A stretch of DNA of 64,000 nt, from positions 1,424,001 to 1,488,000 of the forward strand of contig JBAJFG010000071.1 in NCBI GenBank assembly GCA_037903475.1, read 5' to 3'. A program made the translations under genes and the position numbers. The DNA is from Ancylostoma caninum (Eukaryota; Nematoda; Chromadorea; Rhabditida; Ancylostomatidae). Below the pieces are notes generated by a model. It ran no database searches, had not been told where the DNA came from, and saw only the letters and a program-made list of their open reading frames with translations. Positions 1 to 12,900 of this stretch are shown here, one piece after another; the first letter of the stretch is position 1, and the number at the start of each line of letters is the position of its first letter.

Positions 1-8
1 CTCCCCAC

Positions 9-270
9 TAGTGGCGGACGCAGGGATGGGCTAGGGGACACGGATGGGGTGTCGAATTCTCAAAATTATTTTATAATATATGTAAAAATCTTGCATTGGT
101 TTATTTCTGATTGTTTATTTTTCACCTTTTTTTTAATTTTTACACAATACTTATTGGTTGTTTGGTATTAAGAATAACATTTTTATCATTTTTATTTTCC
201 ATCCGGGTTCCCAAAACCCACTTTTTTGCACATCCACCATCCTCCTGCTTACTTTCACCGTTCGCTACTG
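9..270. mobile_element. Non-autonomous inverted-terminal-repeat element, copy 1
   Basis: Begins with GTGGCGGACGCAGGG near position 13 and ends with a degraded reverse complement (GTTCGCTACTG). The interior is AT-rich, followed by a C-rich stretch. The same interior order (an ATCTTGTATTGGTTTAT-like string, then TTTTATTTTCCATC, then CCCACTTTTTT) recurs in the same orientation at 53819-54104. No coding capacity is seen. The terminal repeat and small size indicate a MITE; the superfamily is not determined. Confidence 0.7.
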
Positions 271-3200
271 CCCCTCCCCCCTCAGTCCTCCCCAGCCTCC
301 TGTTGATTTTAATATTCATAAGCATATTTAGACACAGGGGGATGAGGATCTTCCTTATTATTTGGTTCGGCCCTGATACGCGAAAGTAATAGCAGGTTTG
401 AGATCTCAAATCAACCCTCCGGAGACAAACTTCACGAAACCGGGTAAAACCCTAGACAGGCAACGCTCAAACTGACAAATTTAAACCTGACATTTCGTTT
501 CCTGAGTAGGTAAATCTGGGGCTTGACCGGAATTTGATTTTGCAGTACGGTGGGTTTGTAGGTGGGAGGACCAATGTTCCCTGCATTTAATGTGGTTATG
601 ATTGCTCTCAAATACTCATTCCACGTCACTTTCTCACAGAATACGACACCTATGTACATCCAACTAAGTGGTGTGGTGCATCGCTGAATTTCCTATCGTG
701 CAATACACATCTAGTTTATGCAACTGACATCTGTCAAAATCCATGTCAATAGGTGCCATACGACCTGGTGACATTGATTGGATGACCGACCATGTTAGTT
801 TTTCAAAATAATTTAGGAGCCGATTTGAAAATTTAAATATCCAAGAAGAAAAGGCTTCGCAGTTCTTCTCATCTTTCGTCCAGAACCGTTCTTCTCTGGT
901 CTATGCACTCATTCGCACATCTACATTCCCGATCCAGACCTGCTTGTAGAAGCAACTTCTACAGTCAGAACAGTTCATCGGAATTTGCGAATCTGTTCTC
1001 AGCTGCAGCGTGAATTCCGTATCTGGCTATGCCTACTGTTAACCCCTTTCCATTCTTTAATTGTGCTAGAGCACGTTTTTTAGACATGCTCGGCGCCTTT
1101 CACTGTTCTTTGTCATCTACTCCGGAAGTCCTTTTCCCAGCGGCTTCCAAGTTAGCTGAGCCTAAGTTCCTCACGGATTCACAGATTTCTTTGAGATTCT
1201 GCTTTTTTCCAGTGAGCTTGTAATTATGAATCAAACGAAATCAAATGAATGATTTGCCGGGGGGGGGGGTGGTGAATGGGGTGAATGTGATAGCTAAATC
1301 TTTCGAGGTATTCTGTGATGGTTCGCTACTGCTGCTCCTACTTCGTGTCAGATTAAACAAATGCTGCGCGTGGTATGTATGTTTTAGGACATATTCTCCT
1401 CAGATGCAGACCATAATTATGAATCAAAGTGTTCAAAAAACCACAAAAAGCGTGAAAATGAGCGAAAAGCGGCATTAATCCATTTACACTATTCCTGCCC
1501 GCTGGCGTTTTTTTGTCCAAGCATAAAATGAAAGCGAGAAACGGAGCGGAGTTCTCGTCGTCCAGCTATAGTGTTCTTATTCGCCGGAAGCCATGGTCTC
1601 TGGCTGAGTCTGATCTTTCACCTCAGGCAGGCAGCCCTCGAGCGCCAACCTCTCGCCTATTCTCGCTCTCCTATTTCCTTTATCGTCGTTCTTTCGAACA
1701 TGGCCGTGCCGCGGCTACTCGAATTTCAGCGTCATGCCGAGACCCGCCCGCGCTGCCATAGCGCCGTATATACACTCTAGCCCCTGCCTACGAGCGTCGA
1801 TTTTTTTTTGGCTACGACACTATTCTGTTTCGTGTTTCATTAGTTTCGAGCTGTCTCTCAGGGCTGCAGGGCTCAAATGCTGATCCTTCGGACCCTTATG
1901 TGCGGCCGAAGAGGTAGGACAAGCATGCCTCATTTTGCTATTTATTTAGGTATACGTCTTCAAAGGCACATCAGAAGGATCACAGGAAAACTACAACATT
2001 ATCTGCGCTGTAACAAATACGTATACACTGTCGTCTTCGAGTAGTTATAATCCTTCACGAAATATTTACTTGTATATTTATGCACTCAAAGTACCTAATA
2101 CGCGCTGAAGAAACGGGCAGAATTCACTAACCATTATTAGTTGCATCCAGCATACATCCAACACATAGGAATCCTTAACCTTTTGCAAATGTTTGGAAAG
2201 AAGTTATGGCTTGTTAATGCAATGTAGTGCATACATGTGTGAAAATGAAGCTGTTAAGGCCAGGATGGGTGTGTGCTTAGGAAAATGTAAGGGATGGGAA
2301 ATGCTTGCTTCCAAATGGTTCTTCTCATTTCCTCCATTTATCAGGTTAATCCCCTTTTTGGGTCCCAAGGCAAGTGGGAGTCTATCGAGATCCTGGCCAT
2401 TGTGGTTGCGGAACAAAGTAGTCTTAGAGAGATTCCAGGTCAGCATGGGAGTGACGTTAGAGTTTTTATAATTTCTCGTTTTTTGTTCTCGAGTTTTCTT
2501 CCTAGCCGAGAAACTAAAAAAATTTCACTTGACATCAAAAGATGTATAGGTTGGTGGGGGCTCGACACTATACCAGTTACCCCCATGGCCGTGAACGAGC
2601 GGAGAGGCGATGGAGGCCGACGCGTGCCGGGGGATGGTTCTATTCTTGGCCTTCGCTATACATCGTTGCTGCCACATCGGCTTGTTTTTTGTTTTGTTGT
2701 TGTTTTCACTGCCCGCCTGGCGGTCTCTCGGGCTCCGCTCCCGCCTCGCCGCCTCTCGCATCATCAGTATATGACACAAGTTGTGTAGCTTGTTTACCAA
2801 GCCAAGGGTATTGCTAGACATTACGTCCTCGCAGTATTGCTTCATTTCATTGGTGAGGAGATCTGTTTTATTCTGTTACTTCAGCATCAGTTGTTCTTAC
2901 CATTTTTCGCAGTTATATGTACTCTAGCAGAAGAAGTGGGGCAAAAGTAGCGTTGAATCGTCGGAATTTATCCTCCAACGATGGAAAGTTGTGGTAGCTA
3001 CAGTGGTGACTGTGGTTTGCTCCACTTCATGTGTAGTTTTACCGAGTTGTAACTCTGTAGAAGTTTTTCTTAGAGTGTTACTCTATTCCGTAAACGAAAA
3101 GAATGCGAACGTACAACGTGATCTTCGAGGTAGTGTTAGTTAGCAATCTGTACTTCGCACACCGCCGTCCCCAGCACGTCACCAGCTTTTCGTACCAACG

Positions 3201-4269
3201 ACCCGCCATTACCCACCGTAGCTGCCTACCAATGCCAGTCGCGCATTTATTTCCCGGCAACCGCAGCAGCTGAGACGGCGGCGTCTGCTGTGCAGATATG
3301 TCGTCGTTGTTGTTGTTTTTCTGCCCCGAGGGTATTTTCCCCCTCCGCACCCGGACTCTCCCCTACTACCCTGCCCCTCGCCACAGCACCCCGCATCGGC
3401 CGACGGCGAGCCGTACGAAATCGGCACAATTTACTGCGAATTATCAATTTCTATGGCCGCTCTCACAGCGAAATCATCTGCGATGTGGCTGGCAGTGAGA
3501 CATCTGGGCTCAGTTGTGATTTCGGGGTTCGGCCTCTTCGGGGGGTTCAACGTTTGAGACGGGTCCTGCATGTTCTTCCGTGTGCCTTTCTTCGCAGTTG
3601 AATTACCTACGATTTGTAACTAAATTCTACGTCAACGCATCTCTGAGGAAACAAATCGCGGCAGATTTTTATGACTTACATCATGTTTTCACTCGTTTAG
3701 CAAATAGACAGGGAACATGCATTGAATCAAATCACCTGAGTTTTCGTCATATCTCTGGTTGAGTAAGGGAGATGCCATTCAAGCACCCAGGATAACTGCT
3801 ACCTAGTGGAAATTGTTTGATCTAATTACTTTAGTTGATATTTCAAGAGCCGAGTTGAAAAAATAAAGTGTCCATTATTCTTCTAAATATTAAATGCTTA
3901 CAATAAAGAAAAGAGGAACCATCCACTCTCCTCTACCTTCCTCTCGCGGATGTTTTGCTGTCTCTTTCTCAGACTTCTAACGTCCAGCTCATTAAAACCG
4001 AATATTCGAAGACGAATACATCTAACGAGTCAATTGTTCCTAAGTGTATGTGGTTACTCCGGCGGAAAGAAGCTCCTCCTTGGAATTTGGTATGTGGAAT
4101 GCAGGTCGTAGACATCGCCAGACCATCCATGGGGTCGAAATGATTCACTACCGTTTGTTCTGTCCTAGGATAGATGAAGAGTAACTGCTAGTATTTGTCC
4201 TCAATTTTATCCCAGTATATTCGATAATTCAGAGCTTCGACATATGGTGTGAAGGTGGCCCAATGTCTC
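271..4269. other. Gene-free stretch with three GC-rich patches
   Basis: No convincing exon is seen. Background is AT-rich, with GC-rich patches at about 1500-1790, 2560-2780 and 3140-3600. The open frames in these patches exist in several overlapping frames at once and have no splice-consistent partners, so I treat them as composition effects. A run of ten G lies near 1259. The patches resemble the larger CpG-rich islands further along. Confidence 0.5.
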
Positions 4270-4383
4270 CCTATGCATTATTGAGATTACCCAGGGTAAA
4301 CGTGCTAACATCACACAAGTTTACCTGCCGTTGACATGGACGCCAACACATTTACCCTGGGTAGTATCTCAGTAATGTATAGA
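4270..4383. mobile_element. Short palindromic MITE (Harbinger-like family), copy at 4.3 kb
   Basis: The left arm ATGCATTATTGAGATTACCC and its continuation GGGTAAACGTG are mirrored on the right by CACATTTACCCTGGGTA and ATCTCAGTAATGTAT. Length is about 114 bases with no ORF. Similar arms occur near 6.1, 14.4, 19.3, 25.9 and 43-44 kb. Confidence 0.75.
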
Positions 4384-6109
4384 GGTCCGGTCCGTGTGCT
4401 GAGTACCGGAGATGCCTCCTCTGCCTTTAAATTCTCAAAATCACCAGACACCCTCGGGACAGCCGAGTCATAGACTTATTCTTCGATCCGGCTGTTCCTA
4501 GTTTTCTAGAGCCTGGCAATATTTTCACGTTGTCATTTTTCATTTTTCACCTTCTTCTATACAGTCTCTTCTTTCTACTCATCTTTCCTTGCCGTTTACA
4601 TGGTCATGTCAGCTCCTTCCCTGAAGCTCAGATCTAGTTAATCAAGATTTTGATAGGTGAGCCAAGTTGTGTTTTTTTCTATGAATAAAGACTGGTTAAG
4701 TAGATGGAACCAACTGCGGTTCTGGTAGGGATCCAATTATGGTGCCTGTGGGGTGGAGAAATGCTCTTTTCCACAAGTTAACGGGAACTCATTACTTATG
4801 CATTACATAAATCTTCACCTACTCTGAACATGCTCATTAATTTCACAATTTGTTTCGTTGCGTTGGTCTTAATGAATCATTTCCCCATTAGTCTGCTGTT
4901 TTCTGCGTATTCTTTGCTGCCTCAAGCTCAGCTGTACAGTCACGTGAGAGAGCTCCGCGTATTTCTCTCGGGAATTTTCTTCATCGTCTGGAAATGCTCC
5001 AGCCCTCGATAGTAGTGCGCTTTTTGTGACCCGGCCTTCGACTGCAGTCACCATTATGCGCGTGGGAAATGAATAGAGCACGTATAAAAGAGTGCAGAGA
5101 ACGTCCAGCTCGGCTTATTGTGTTTTCTGCTGCTGAACGTCATCTGTTCGTCCTGTATCGCTATCGAAGGAAGACACTCACTCATCGCCTTCCCCTGATG
5201 TGACCGTGTCCTTGCCTTTTCCTTGAGAAATTCGACGTTTTGCGATTAATCAGACACTGCCACGATGGAGAGTGTGTTTTTATGGCGGTTTTAGTACATA
5301 CGCTGTTTTTTCAAGCATTTGGAAGCCATATTTTTTTGCTGCTGAAAAAAAAATCGGCTGCGACCGCCTTCTCACTAGTTTTTGGCCTGGCTATAGCCAA
5401 AGGGACTTTTTTTAGCAACAGCAGAGATGTCGGATAGGATTTTTTCTGGCCCATTTCGGCTGTGGCTTGGCCTTTTGCTAGCTATAAAGCGTGGTATAGT
5501 AAAAAGCATTACATGACGTTCATAGCACGATTGACAAAATTGAAATTGCACAACAGGGCTTGATGAACCACTGTCTGCCACAGTTGGGCCGACTCCGTTC
5601 ATTAACAGCAACGGAATTCCAAAACTGTCCTATTGCAACTCAGGGTCATTTCCTATTCTTGAGCCCCAATCTTTTTCATTATTTTTTTTATAATCGAAGT
5701 TCAACTGATAAGTCTTTCAGCGTTAAAGCAGTTTTCAACTAAGTAAAGGTCCGACGGAGATTTTTTCACCTTGGCTTCTAGCACTGCACCTGTTTCCGTC
5801 TCATTTTCTTCTCTTTTTATATCTCCTGGTTGCGTTAATTTTCTGCATTTCATTCATGGAATTGTTAGAGCATTTAAACATAGCGAGATATTTGCAAAAA
5901 CCCTTTGAGAGAATCGCTTCTGCATTTCAGCCTAACAGCACCTGAACTTTTGTGTAAAAATTGATCGAAAATTGTTTGGGCGAGCTGTTTGTTTATTTTT
6001 TATTTAGTTGAACGTACACCACACCTGATAATGAGTGTAATTAGTAGAATACGATTTTGGAGCGAAAACACACGAAAACACGTGATGTTATACCCCGTTG
6101 ATAATCCTG
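4384..6109. other. Gene-free AT-rich stretch
   Basis: No exon with nematode splice context and no named repeat is visible. A short segment around 5060-5110 contains a TATAAA-like string (ACGTATAAAAGAGTG) after CpG-bearing DNA, which could be a promoter fragment. No transcript downstream of it could be supported. Confidence 0.4.
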
Positions 6110-6228
6110 AGCCTGGATGCGTTACTGATACTACTGAGGATAAACGTGTTGTTGCCCGCGTTAACGATGGGTAAATTTGTGTGGTGTTAATACGTTCACA
6201 GTGGGTAATCTCAGTGATGCATAGGGCC
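6110..6228. mobile_element. Short palindromic MITE (Harbinger-like family), copy at 6.1 kb
   Basis: Starts GCCTGGATGCGTTACTGA. Ends GGGTAATCTCAGTGATGCAT followed by AGGGCC. The middle carries the family string GTTAACGATGGGTAAA. It is a degraded copy, best recognised from its right arm. Confidence 0.65.
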
Positions 6229-8089
6229 GCTGAGTTATCATATGGTTGCTTAGGTTTATTCTCTGACATACACGCTTCTAACACTTTACGTGTGCTTGCT
6301 CTGATGATAAGTCCATCTTTGAATTTCTTGCCATTCCTTAATTCTGATCCTTTTCGAGCCAATATCAGCATTTTTCCTTTCATTTTTGAGCTTTTAGTCA
6401 CTTTTTTCCCGGAAACCAAAGCAATTGCGTTGTTTTCGGTGATCTGCTTTGTGCTCGTACATCGGCGCCGGCCATGCGGGTTTCGTGGATATTTCAAAAG
6501 ACGCTCCCATGAGCCTCTGTCCGTTGTAAAAAGTGCACTCAACGACGCCATGCTCTTCGCGCCTGCGTCCGTCAACGGCTTCGCGGTCGCGTATTTTTGC
6601 TGGGCTCTGGAAATTGGAGACGGCTCTGGGCTGTGCTTTGCTGCCGGCGACGCATTCCTTGTTAAAGATGATACTGCGTGTTGCCCTTCGTTGTTTTCTC
6701 AGCGCTGTTTGTTCTAGTTTCCGTTTCTGAGTACATACACACAGCATATGAAACGAAGGTGCTCTGGTGTCGGAAGGGAAAGTTGCTTTTTTCTTCCTCT
6801 CCTCTTTTCCTTGACAATGTCATGAGGGAACTGAAATTTCGCATTTCTTCTGAATCACTTATTTGCTTCAGAACACAGTAGTTATTCATGGTTTTTGTGC
6901 GGTAGTGTCGGCAACGTTAGTCTCTTCTTATAAGGTTCGAGAATTTTCTAAAATTTTCCAGGACCAACTCAGAGTGTTGTGCGAAAAGCATCGCATTTTT
7001 TTTTCGCAGAACCTGCATCGGATTGGTTCTGTTATAGATTTTCCCTCCATTTTTTTCTATAGAACATTTTCGCTTACGGATTCGGTGCAATATGAAAACA
7101 GTGTTCTTTTCTCTTATTTTCAGGCATTGGGAGAGATTGAATTTCTTGTGCCTCTCTTTTCATCCTTGCTATCGTTCTTCATATTCCCTTCCTTTACTAC
7201 TTTGAAGAATAATCAATAGGCTTCCTGTTCAAACAGAGAATCAAACCAGGAAATTAACGTCATTTCTCCTTCAAGAATGTCGTTTTCCATGAAATGCCGT
7301 GAGCTTTGAATTCCTGTCATGCACATCGCGCTTAAGATGATTGACAGGCCTAGTTACATCGAAATTATAGGAATGGACTGTGCGTTCCTCCTTTTATTTG
7401 TTTCATTCCTAAACATGGACAAAATCCAATCGTATGTTAACGTTTTAAGCTGAGGTCAAGTAAACATAATCAACTTGTCCTGAGTTCAATTTTTTTGCTT
7501 TTTTATTGAATGTTCTGATTTGAAAGGTAGATACGTACTTTCAGGCCTACCAACAGGTAGTTGTGTTCCGTAGACTGCTTGTAGTGGACTTAACACGCAT
7601 TTTAAAGGATATTTTCGACGATACATTTCAAGATGTTCATAAGCGCATTTCTTTCATCTAAGTCATACGCTTTGTCATTTTTTGGTGCTTTCGTTACTCC
7701 TTACTTTCTAACATCTGGCTTCTACTCTCTTTTGCCACCGAGAGAATACCTACAGATTTCTGCCAGAGCAATGATCTTTAGTTCTTTCGTTTTTCGTCAG
7801 TGCTAGACACCTCCTTGTCGTACGCAGCCTAGTTGGCTTCCAAGATTTGCCATACCAGAGAAGAAGATCAATAAAATCAGCTTGGAAGAATTATCTGAGC
7901 CAACTCAGCTTAACAGTTAGATAAAATTTGAGCTCTGACAGGTCAAGGTGACATTTTCGGGGAATATTTTGGCAGAAAAAAATTTCGGCCAAACGTTTGG
8001 CCTTGTCATACGTGCTGGAGTCCGGCCTCCTCCACAGTGTACTTCGAATTCTTCCAGGGTTCTGGTCTGCTCCCATTTACGATGACGTA
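6229..8089. other. Gene-free stretch with one GC-rich patch
   Basis: A GC-rich patch lies at about 6440-6640; the rest is AT-rich. The long minus-strand open frame 6000-6575 runs across the neighbouring MITE and has no protein-like features, so it is not called. Nothing else is seen. Confidence 0.45.
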
Positions 8090-8660
8090 AGTTCGGCCAG
8101 AGACGCCTCCTCGGCCGTCACGCCATCGCTGTGGTGTGTGGGAAAAACGGAGAACGAATAAATGCAGACGACATATTTTCTATTTATGTTTATGGCGGCT
8201 CCGTGTGTGTCGGCATAGCATTATCTGGCGTTTTTATGCTGCTGCGTAATTGCTCGAGTGGCCGCCGGGTGGGGGCTGATAATCGCCTCTGCCGCGGCCG
8301 CCCGCCGGCGTTTCCTCTTGTATAGTCCGTGGTTATTTCTTGCGGAAACAACTGGCCAGCGGCGAATTGATTGCGCCATGACGAAACGAGGAGGGCAGGC
8401 CGGCCGGAGATGCACGGTGCACGCGGGGCAGTGACGCGGGCAGCGCCGGCCAGGTGGGCATCCGAAGAAACGCCGCGTCCGCGGATGGGGCCGCGGACGG
8501 TCAGCGGCAGCCCGGCGGCGGTCCGCGGCTGGTCCTGGGTGCAGAACGCCAGCAGCACGTCGGTGTTCCATCGATCTGGCGATGAACTGCGCTTGCACTT
8601 CGCTAAACCGTTGCGTAACCGGCAAGTCGTTGGTGCGTGGCGTGGGTGTTCGCGAACGCT
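8090..8660. promoter_or_regulatory. CpG-rich island with three GTCCGCGG octamers
   Basis: This is one of the most GC- and CpG-rich blocks of the window, flanked by AT-rich DNA. It carries GTCCGCGG at 8477 and 8521 on the plus strand and its complement CCGCGGAC at 8491, three copies within 52 bases. Open frames are present in several frames at once, as expected from base composition. I infer a distal regulatory module; no direct evidence of activity can be read from sequence. Confidence 0.4.
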
Positions 8661-9749
8661 TGGATTTTTTCCACAAGGAAGGAAGCCCGGTTTTTGAGAG
8701 GTTCTTGAACGCGCCAGGATTCGGTCTGCCAAATGCCCTAGTTCGTTTCAAACCAGAAGAACATTTCCTTCATTTTCTGTCTGTTATTGCACTTTTCGCA
8801 TAATCTAACCTTTGCCGAAGAATAGTTAGTTATTTTGGTTTTCGCTTTGAATTTACATTCTTTATTACCACATGATCAGCAAATTGATCTAGATTTATGC
8901 TAATCTTTGCTGTTGTATGTGATTATATCCTTGAGCGTGTTGGCTTCAAAAACAACAACAGTAACGGTCCTTGACGCTCTTTGCGACTATTGTCGGTTGG
9001 TGGTTTTGGAGTTGAATGGGCTGCCGAACTCGTTCACGAGAAATCCAACCCAGTAAATTTGCTCAAATTCTTTATATTTTTGGCACTGAGGGGATGTTTT
9101 TAGAATTACGCAAAAAAAAACTGTTTGACACATTTTTGGCCAACTAACTTTTACAACATTGTATTCCGCAGCCAGCTCTTCGAGCCCAAATGTTGCCCTA
9201 TTCCATCTACCAAAAAGTTTCCAACCTTTGCGAAAAAAGTGGGTGAACCTAGGGTCTTCTGGAAGAACATAAGACGGATTTTTTGGGCTTATCTTGGCTA
9301 TCCTTTTCAACACGTTTTTTTTTCACTTTTCAAACCGAAAAGATTTTGATGAAATAAACTACTTATGATACGTAACTTGTAATTGTCATAATAACTTATA
9401 ATGAAAACCAATTCAATATAACTCTGGAATTTATGATACTTTTCTTATAGAGATTTCAAAATATATGTAAAGAGGAGATGAGATTTCGCAAAAGTCATTC
9501 ATTTCTGGTTGACTACAGCGCATTCAAAACGGTTCTCGACCAATTTTTCACTCACTGATCCCCTCAAGCATTCTTGATGTATTCTATTCAATGTTTCTTC
9601 ACTGTAACCACCACTACTCTGAATTACTATAGTCTTTTTTCCCTTGCTGTTCCTTTTGCCTCTTGTTACTCGCATAATTTCAGGCTTATTCAATAAATGT
9701 AACACAATAGATTAAAGGAAAATGAGATAGTGAAGTTTTTTGAGGGGTA
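8661..9749. other. AT-rich gene-free stretch with a relic-like open frame
   Basis: A 108-codon minus-strand frame spans 8987-9313 in otherwise AT-rich DNA. Its peptide (for example FGLEELAAEYNVV and NEFGSPFNSK) looks less random than the GC-island frames. It has no recognisable domain, no clear splice partners and a weak start. It may be a fragment of a dispersed repeat. Nothing else is seen in this stretch. Confidence 0.35.
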
Positions 9750-9912
9750 TCCGGAACTAGGATTCTGCGCTGGAAAATGTTGGCTTAGCAAACCACTATT
9801 GGTTAGCATGATTGGTTATCTTATAGACTACGCGATATTGGGAGGCAGATAATGTGGATGTTGGTTTGCTAACCTTGTTTTGCTGGGTTCTGCATTCATG
9901 AACACTAGCCCC
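9750..9912. repeat. Dispersed repeat C, copy 1
   Basis: Contains CCACTATTGGTTAGCATGAT and GGTTATCTTATAGACTA, and towards its right end GGTTTGCTAACCTTG and TTCATGAACACTAG. The equivalent strings occur in the same order at 23066-23222. The ends are partly inverted complements of each other (GCTTAGCAAACC and GGTTTGCTAACC), suggesting a small non-autonomous DNA element. Confidence 0.55.
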
Positions 9913-12900
9913 GGACGGTAAGAACCTGTAGTGCTCTGTAGATATTCTCTATTTTCTCCGTTGACCATTCCCGGGGCTTCCCTCCGTTGAGCTCAGCTTT
10001 AATCCGCTTGGATCTGATCCATGGAGCGCGGGCGAACGTCTGTCTCCATACTTCACTACGCGACGCCTGCTCAAACAAACTGCATTTGAAACCGCGATGT
10101 GGTTGTGCCGCTTTACTGCCCAGTGTTATGGAATCCACGTTGACGATTACGATTTTCCATTGTTAATGCGGTATTATTGCGCAACTCGTTTTGGTAATCC
10201 GACCTGTCGATACCGACCCGCTCGCACCGACCTACTACGGACGGCGTCGTGTCTGCGTCGGCGCGGGACCACGACGTCGTGCGGACGCTTCCCCCTCCCC
10301 CGAGTGCGATAGTTTGTGTTGTGTTTGTGGTGCGAATGTTCATTGGTGAGATGAGGGCGGCACAGCGGCATGTTTCAGGCGGAATCGATGTGCAGGAGCG
10401 GAAGAATGACCGCTGCCCAGCCGCAAAAAGCGTGAGTTTTCGCCCTTCCGATGAACCAGCTGATCCGAGCGGCTGGCCGATGTGTCTCAGCGACGTACTT
10501 CTCTCTCGAAATAGCTCCTTCCCTCCCATTGCCTCTCACAATTCCTCCTCTGCTCTGAACCATTCCAGGGTTGTCCTGCCTCAGCCAGGAGACTCCCCTG
10601 ATTGCTGCTTTCACCACTTTTCCCCGCAATCATCCACGTTTTGCCGCGTTTTCCCGTTTCGGCTCATCGCGTGCCCATTTATGTGCATGCGGTTCGCAAT
10701 TTTCGTTGTAGTATGTGGCGGTGATTCGCCGCTCGTTGTAGGCAAGTGCGAGCGAGCGCTGTTGCTATGCAAAAGCCGAGAAAAAGCACGAGGGTGCTCT
10801 AGCCCTGACGGGACACGTAATGGTTTATCGTGCTGATTGCTACTGCTATTGCTGCTCTTGCTGCTCTTTGCCTCCCTCGTAGGGGTTGCCTCGGCTCCTC
10901 TAATACGTCAGCTCTTCCCGGTTCCAATCTAAGGCAGCTTATCAAATCCTGAAAAAAGTGATCACTAGACTCCCATCAGTCAGATTTTATCCAACTGGTT
11001 CTCTGCTATTTCCTCGGTTTCGTATTCTATTGGTTCTTCCAATCTGTTTCGTGCCACCCATTCCACTGCATCTCCAGTGTCCGTATTTATGAATGTTCCC
11101 GGGAAATTTCTAAGTTTACCACCCACCCAGACGAGTTGCTCGTTCAGAATGTGATATATATCTTGCTATTTTTGCCATCACTTGTCATCACTGATTGAGA
11201 CGACGCGCTGTAACGAAGCATACCCATTTTCGCTCAGAGAATTCCGTCCACTTTGTGAGAGTGGGTAGGTCACTACTTTTCAGGGAACCAGTATCAGTAC
11301 GGCTACAGAAACTCGATGAAATTGGTCTAGGATTCGAGTAGATGCAGGATAATTTGTCTATCGTTTGCGCTCGAAGCGTGCTATCAAAACCAGTAGAACA
11401 GAAACGTATGCAACAGAACAAAGAGAAATAAGTCGTATCTGAATTTGGATATTGAAAAATTTGAATCAACGTGAATGGCTCCATTATATTTATTTGCAGC
11501 GCCTAATTGAGGCGAATCAATCAAGGTTCCACTTTACCGGGAATTAGTGATTTCTTGAAAAGTTGGCACTGCACTTTATTTTGTTCTGTAAAATTCCATC
11601 ATTTCAAAGGTAATTTTACCTAATTTTGATGGGAAATTTTACATAAGTTTCCTTACTCTCGGAAGGTCTGCGATTTTCCTAACCTCATTATCTTTTTTAT
11701 CCATTTCGTCCCTGTTTTGCTAATTTCAGCCCAGATTTTCGCCATCATGGCGACCTAGACAGTCTTGCTTGTAAGAAATTTCCCATGTGAAGCCACAGCA
11801 CCGATTTTTGATGTCCAAATGAATATGATGCTTCAGAGGTGTAATTGCTAATGAAAGCGACCAGGAAGTTGAAATTAGAGTTGTAACGTGGCCTCGAGGT
11901 GTTTTTGTGGAGCCCCACTAACTGTATGGGAGTCTGGTTCCAGGGAATTCAGTGTCATAATCGCTTTCGATCTCTCGGGAAGGTCAACATGAATAGCTTC
12001 AGCAAGGACGACAACCCAGTTGCACTTCACAGTAAAGCGTTCGTTCGTTGCCGATCTCGTTCGCCGGCTTTTTCACAGCCTGAAGAGGCCAGGGTTCATT
12101 AGCAGCACCGGTGCGGAGAGCGCTAGTTTCACCACGCCAACTAAAGAGGACACATTCGCTCGCAGGCAGCCAACTGAAGCGCAATTAGGAGTGTCTGGGT
12201 AAGACTAGAAGCGCCTAACACCTGGGTCTTTGGGAAATTCTGCGAGTTCTGGATGTGGCGCCTAATGAGACCCTTCGCAGTCCGAGTACCAACAAGCAGT
12301 ATAGCTGTATTCCGTGTTGTTTTCGGGCTGTTGGCCTTGAACCTGCGGCTGCGGCTCCTCCGCGACAGTGGTCAACTACGAAAAGGCCGCCGTAACCCAT
12401 TTCCATCTTCCATCGACTCACCACCCGACATCTGCCGGCCGCACACCGGGTTTCCACGCGCCGGGCACACCCTTTCCCGCACAGTTTTCCCGCATTTTCC
12501 ACATGTCGTAGCAATTTCCGAGCACAGGCGCTGACACACAGTGCGAGTGTTGGGACGCCCGTGTTCGGACGAATTATTGAAACGAATTTACATTCTGGGA
12601 GTGGCTGCGACCTGCTGCCATACCTGTTCCTTACAACGCCACTTCTGCACTGTTCGCTCAGCGCCATGCTTGGATGGAGTGTGTGTTCGAAGGCCGTTGT
12701 CCGCCTCGTTCTTAGGCGCTCTTCGAGAGGTTGAACTTCTACCCTCCTTCCTCATTGCTGCAAACGCAGTGGCAACTCGCCCAAGTACGAATTCCAGCAG
12801 CCTTGGAGTCGGTACTTCTGCTCTCTCCAAATAACAGCTTTTTCGCTACGTTTATCATGTGCTTCATCTTCATTTACTAATCAGAGCTTTCACTTTCTTT

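Noticed and set aside
1259..1268. Homopolymer G run, with others near 21296 and 58124 (C)
   Set aside because: Simple homopolymers, prone to sequencing error, with no associated structure.
6000..6575. 191-codon minus-strand frame
   Set aside because: Crosses a MITE copy and shows no protein-like pattern or splice context.
8190..8732. 180- and 176-codon overlapping minus-strand frames
   Set aside because: Two frames on one strand and another on the opposite strand are open at once in a CpG island. Peptides are Arg/Pro/Ala rich without domain pattern, so this is a base-composition effect.
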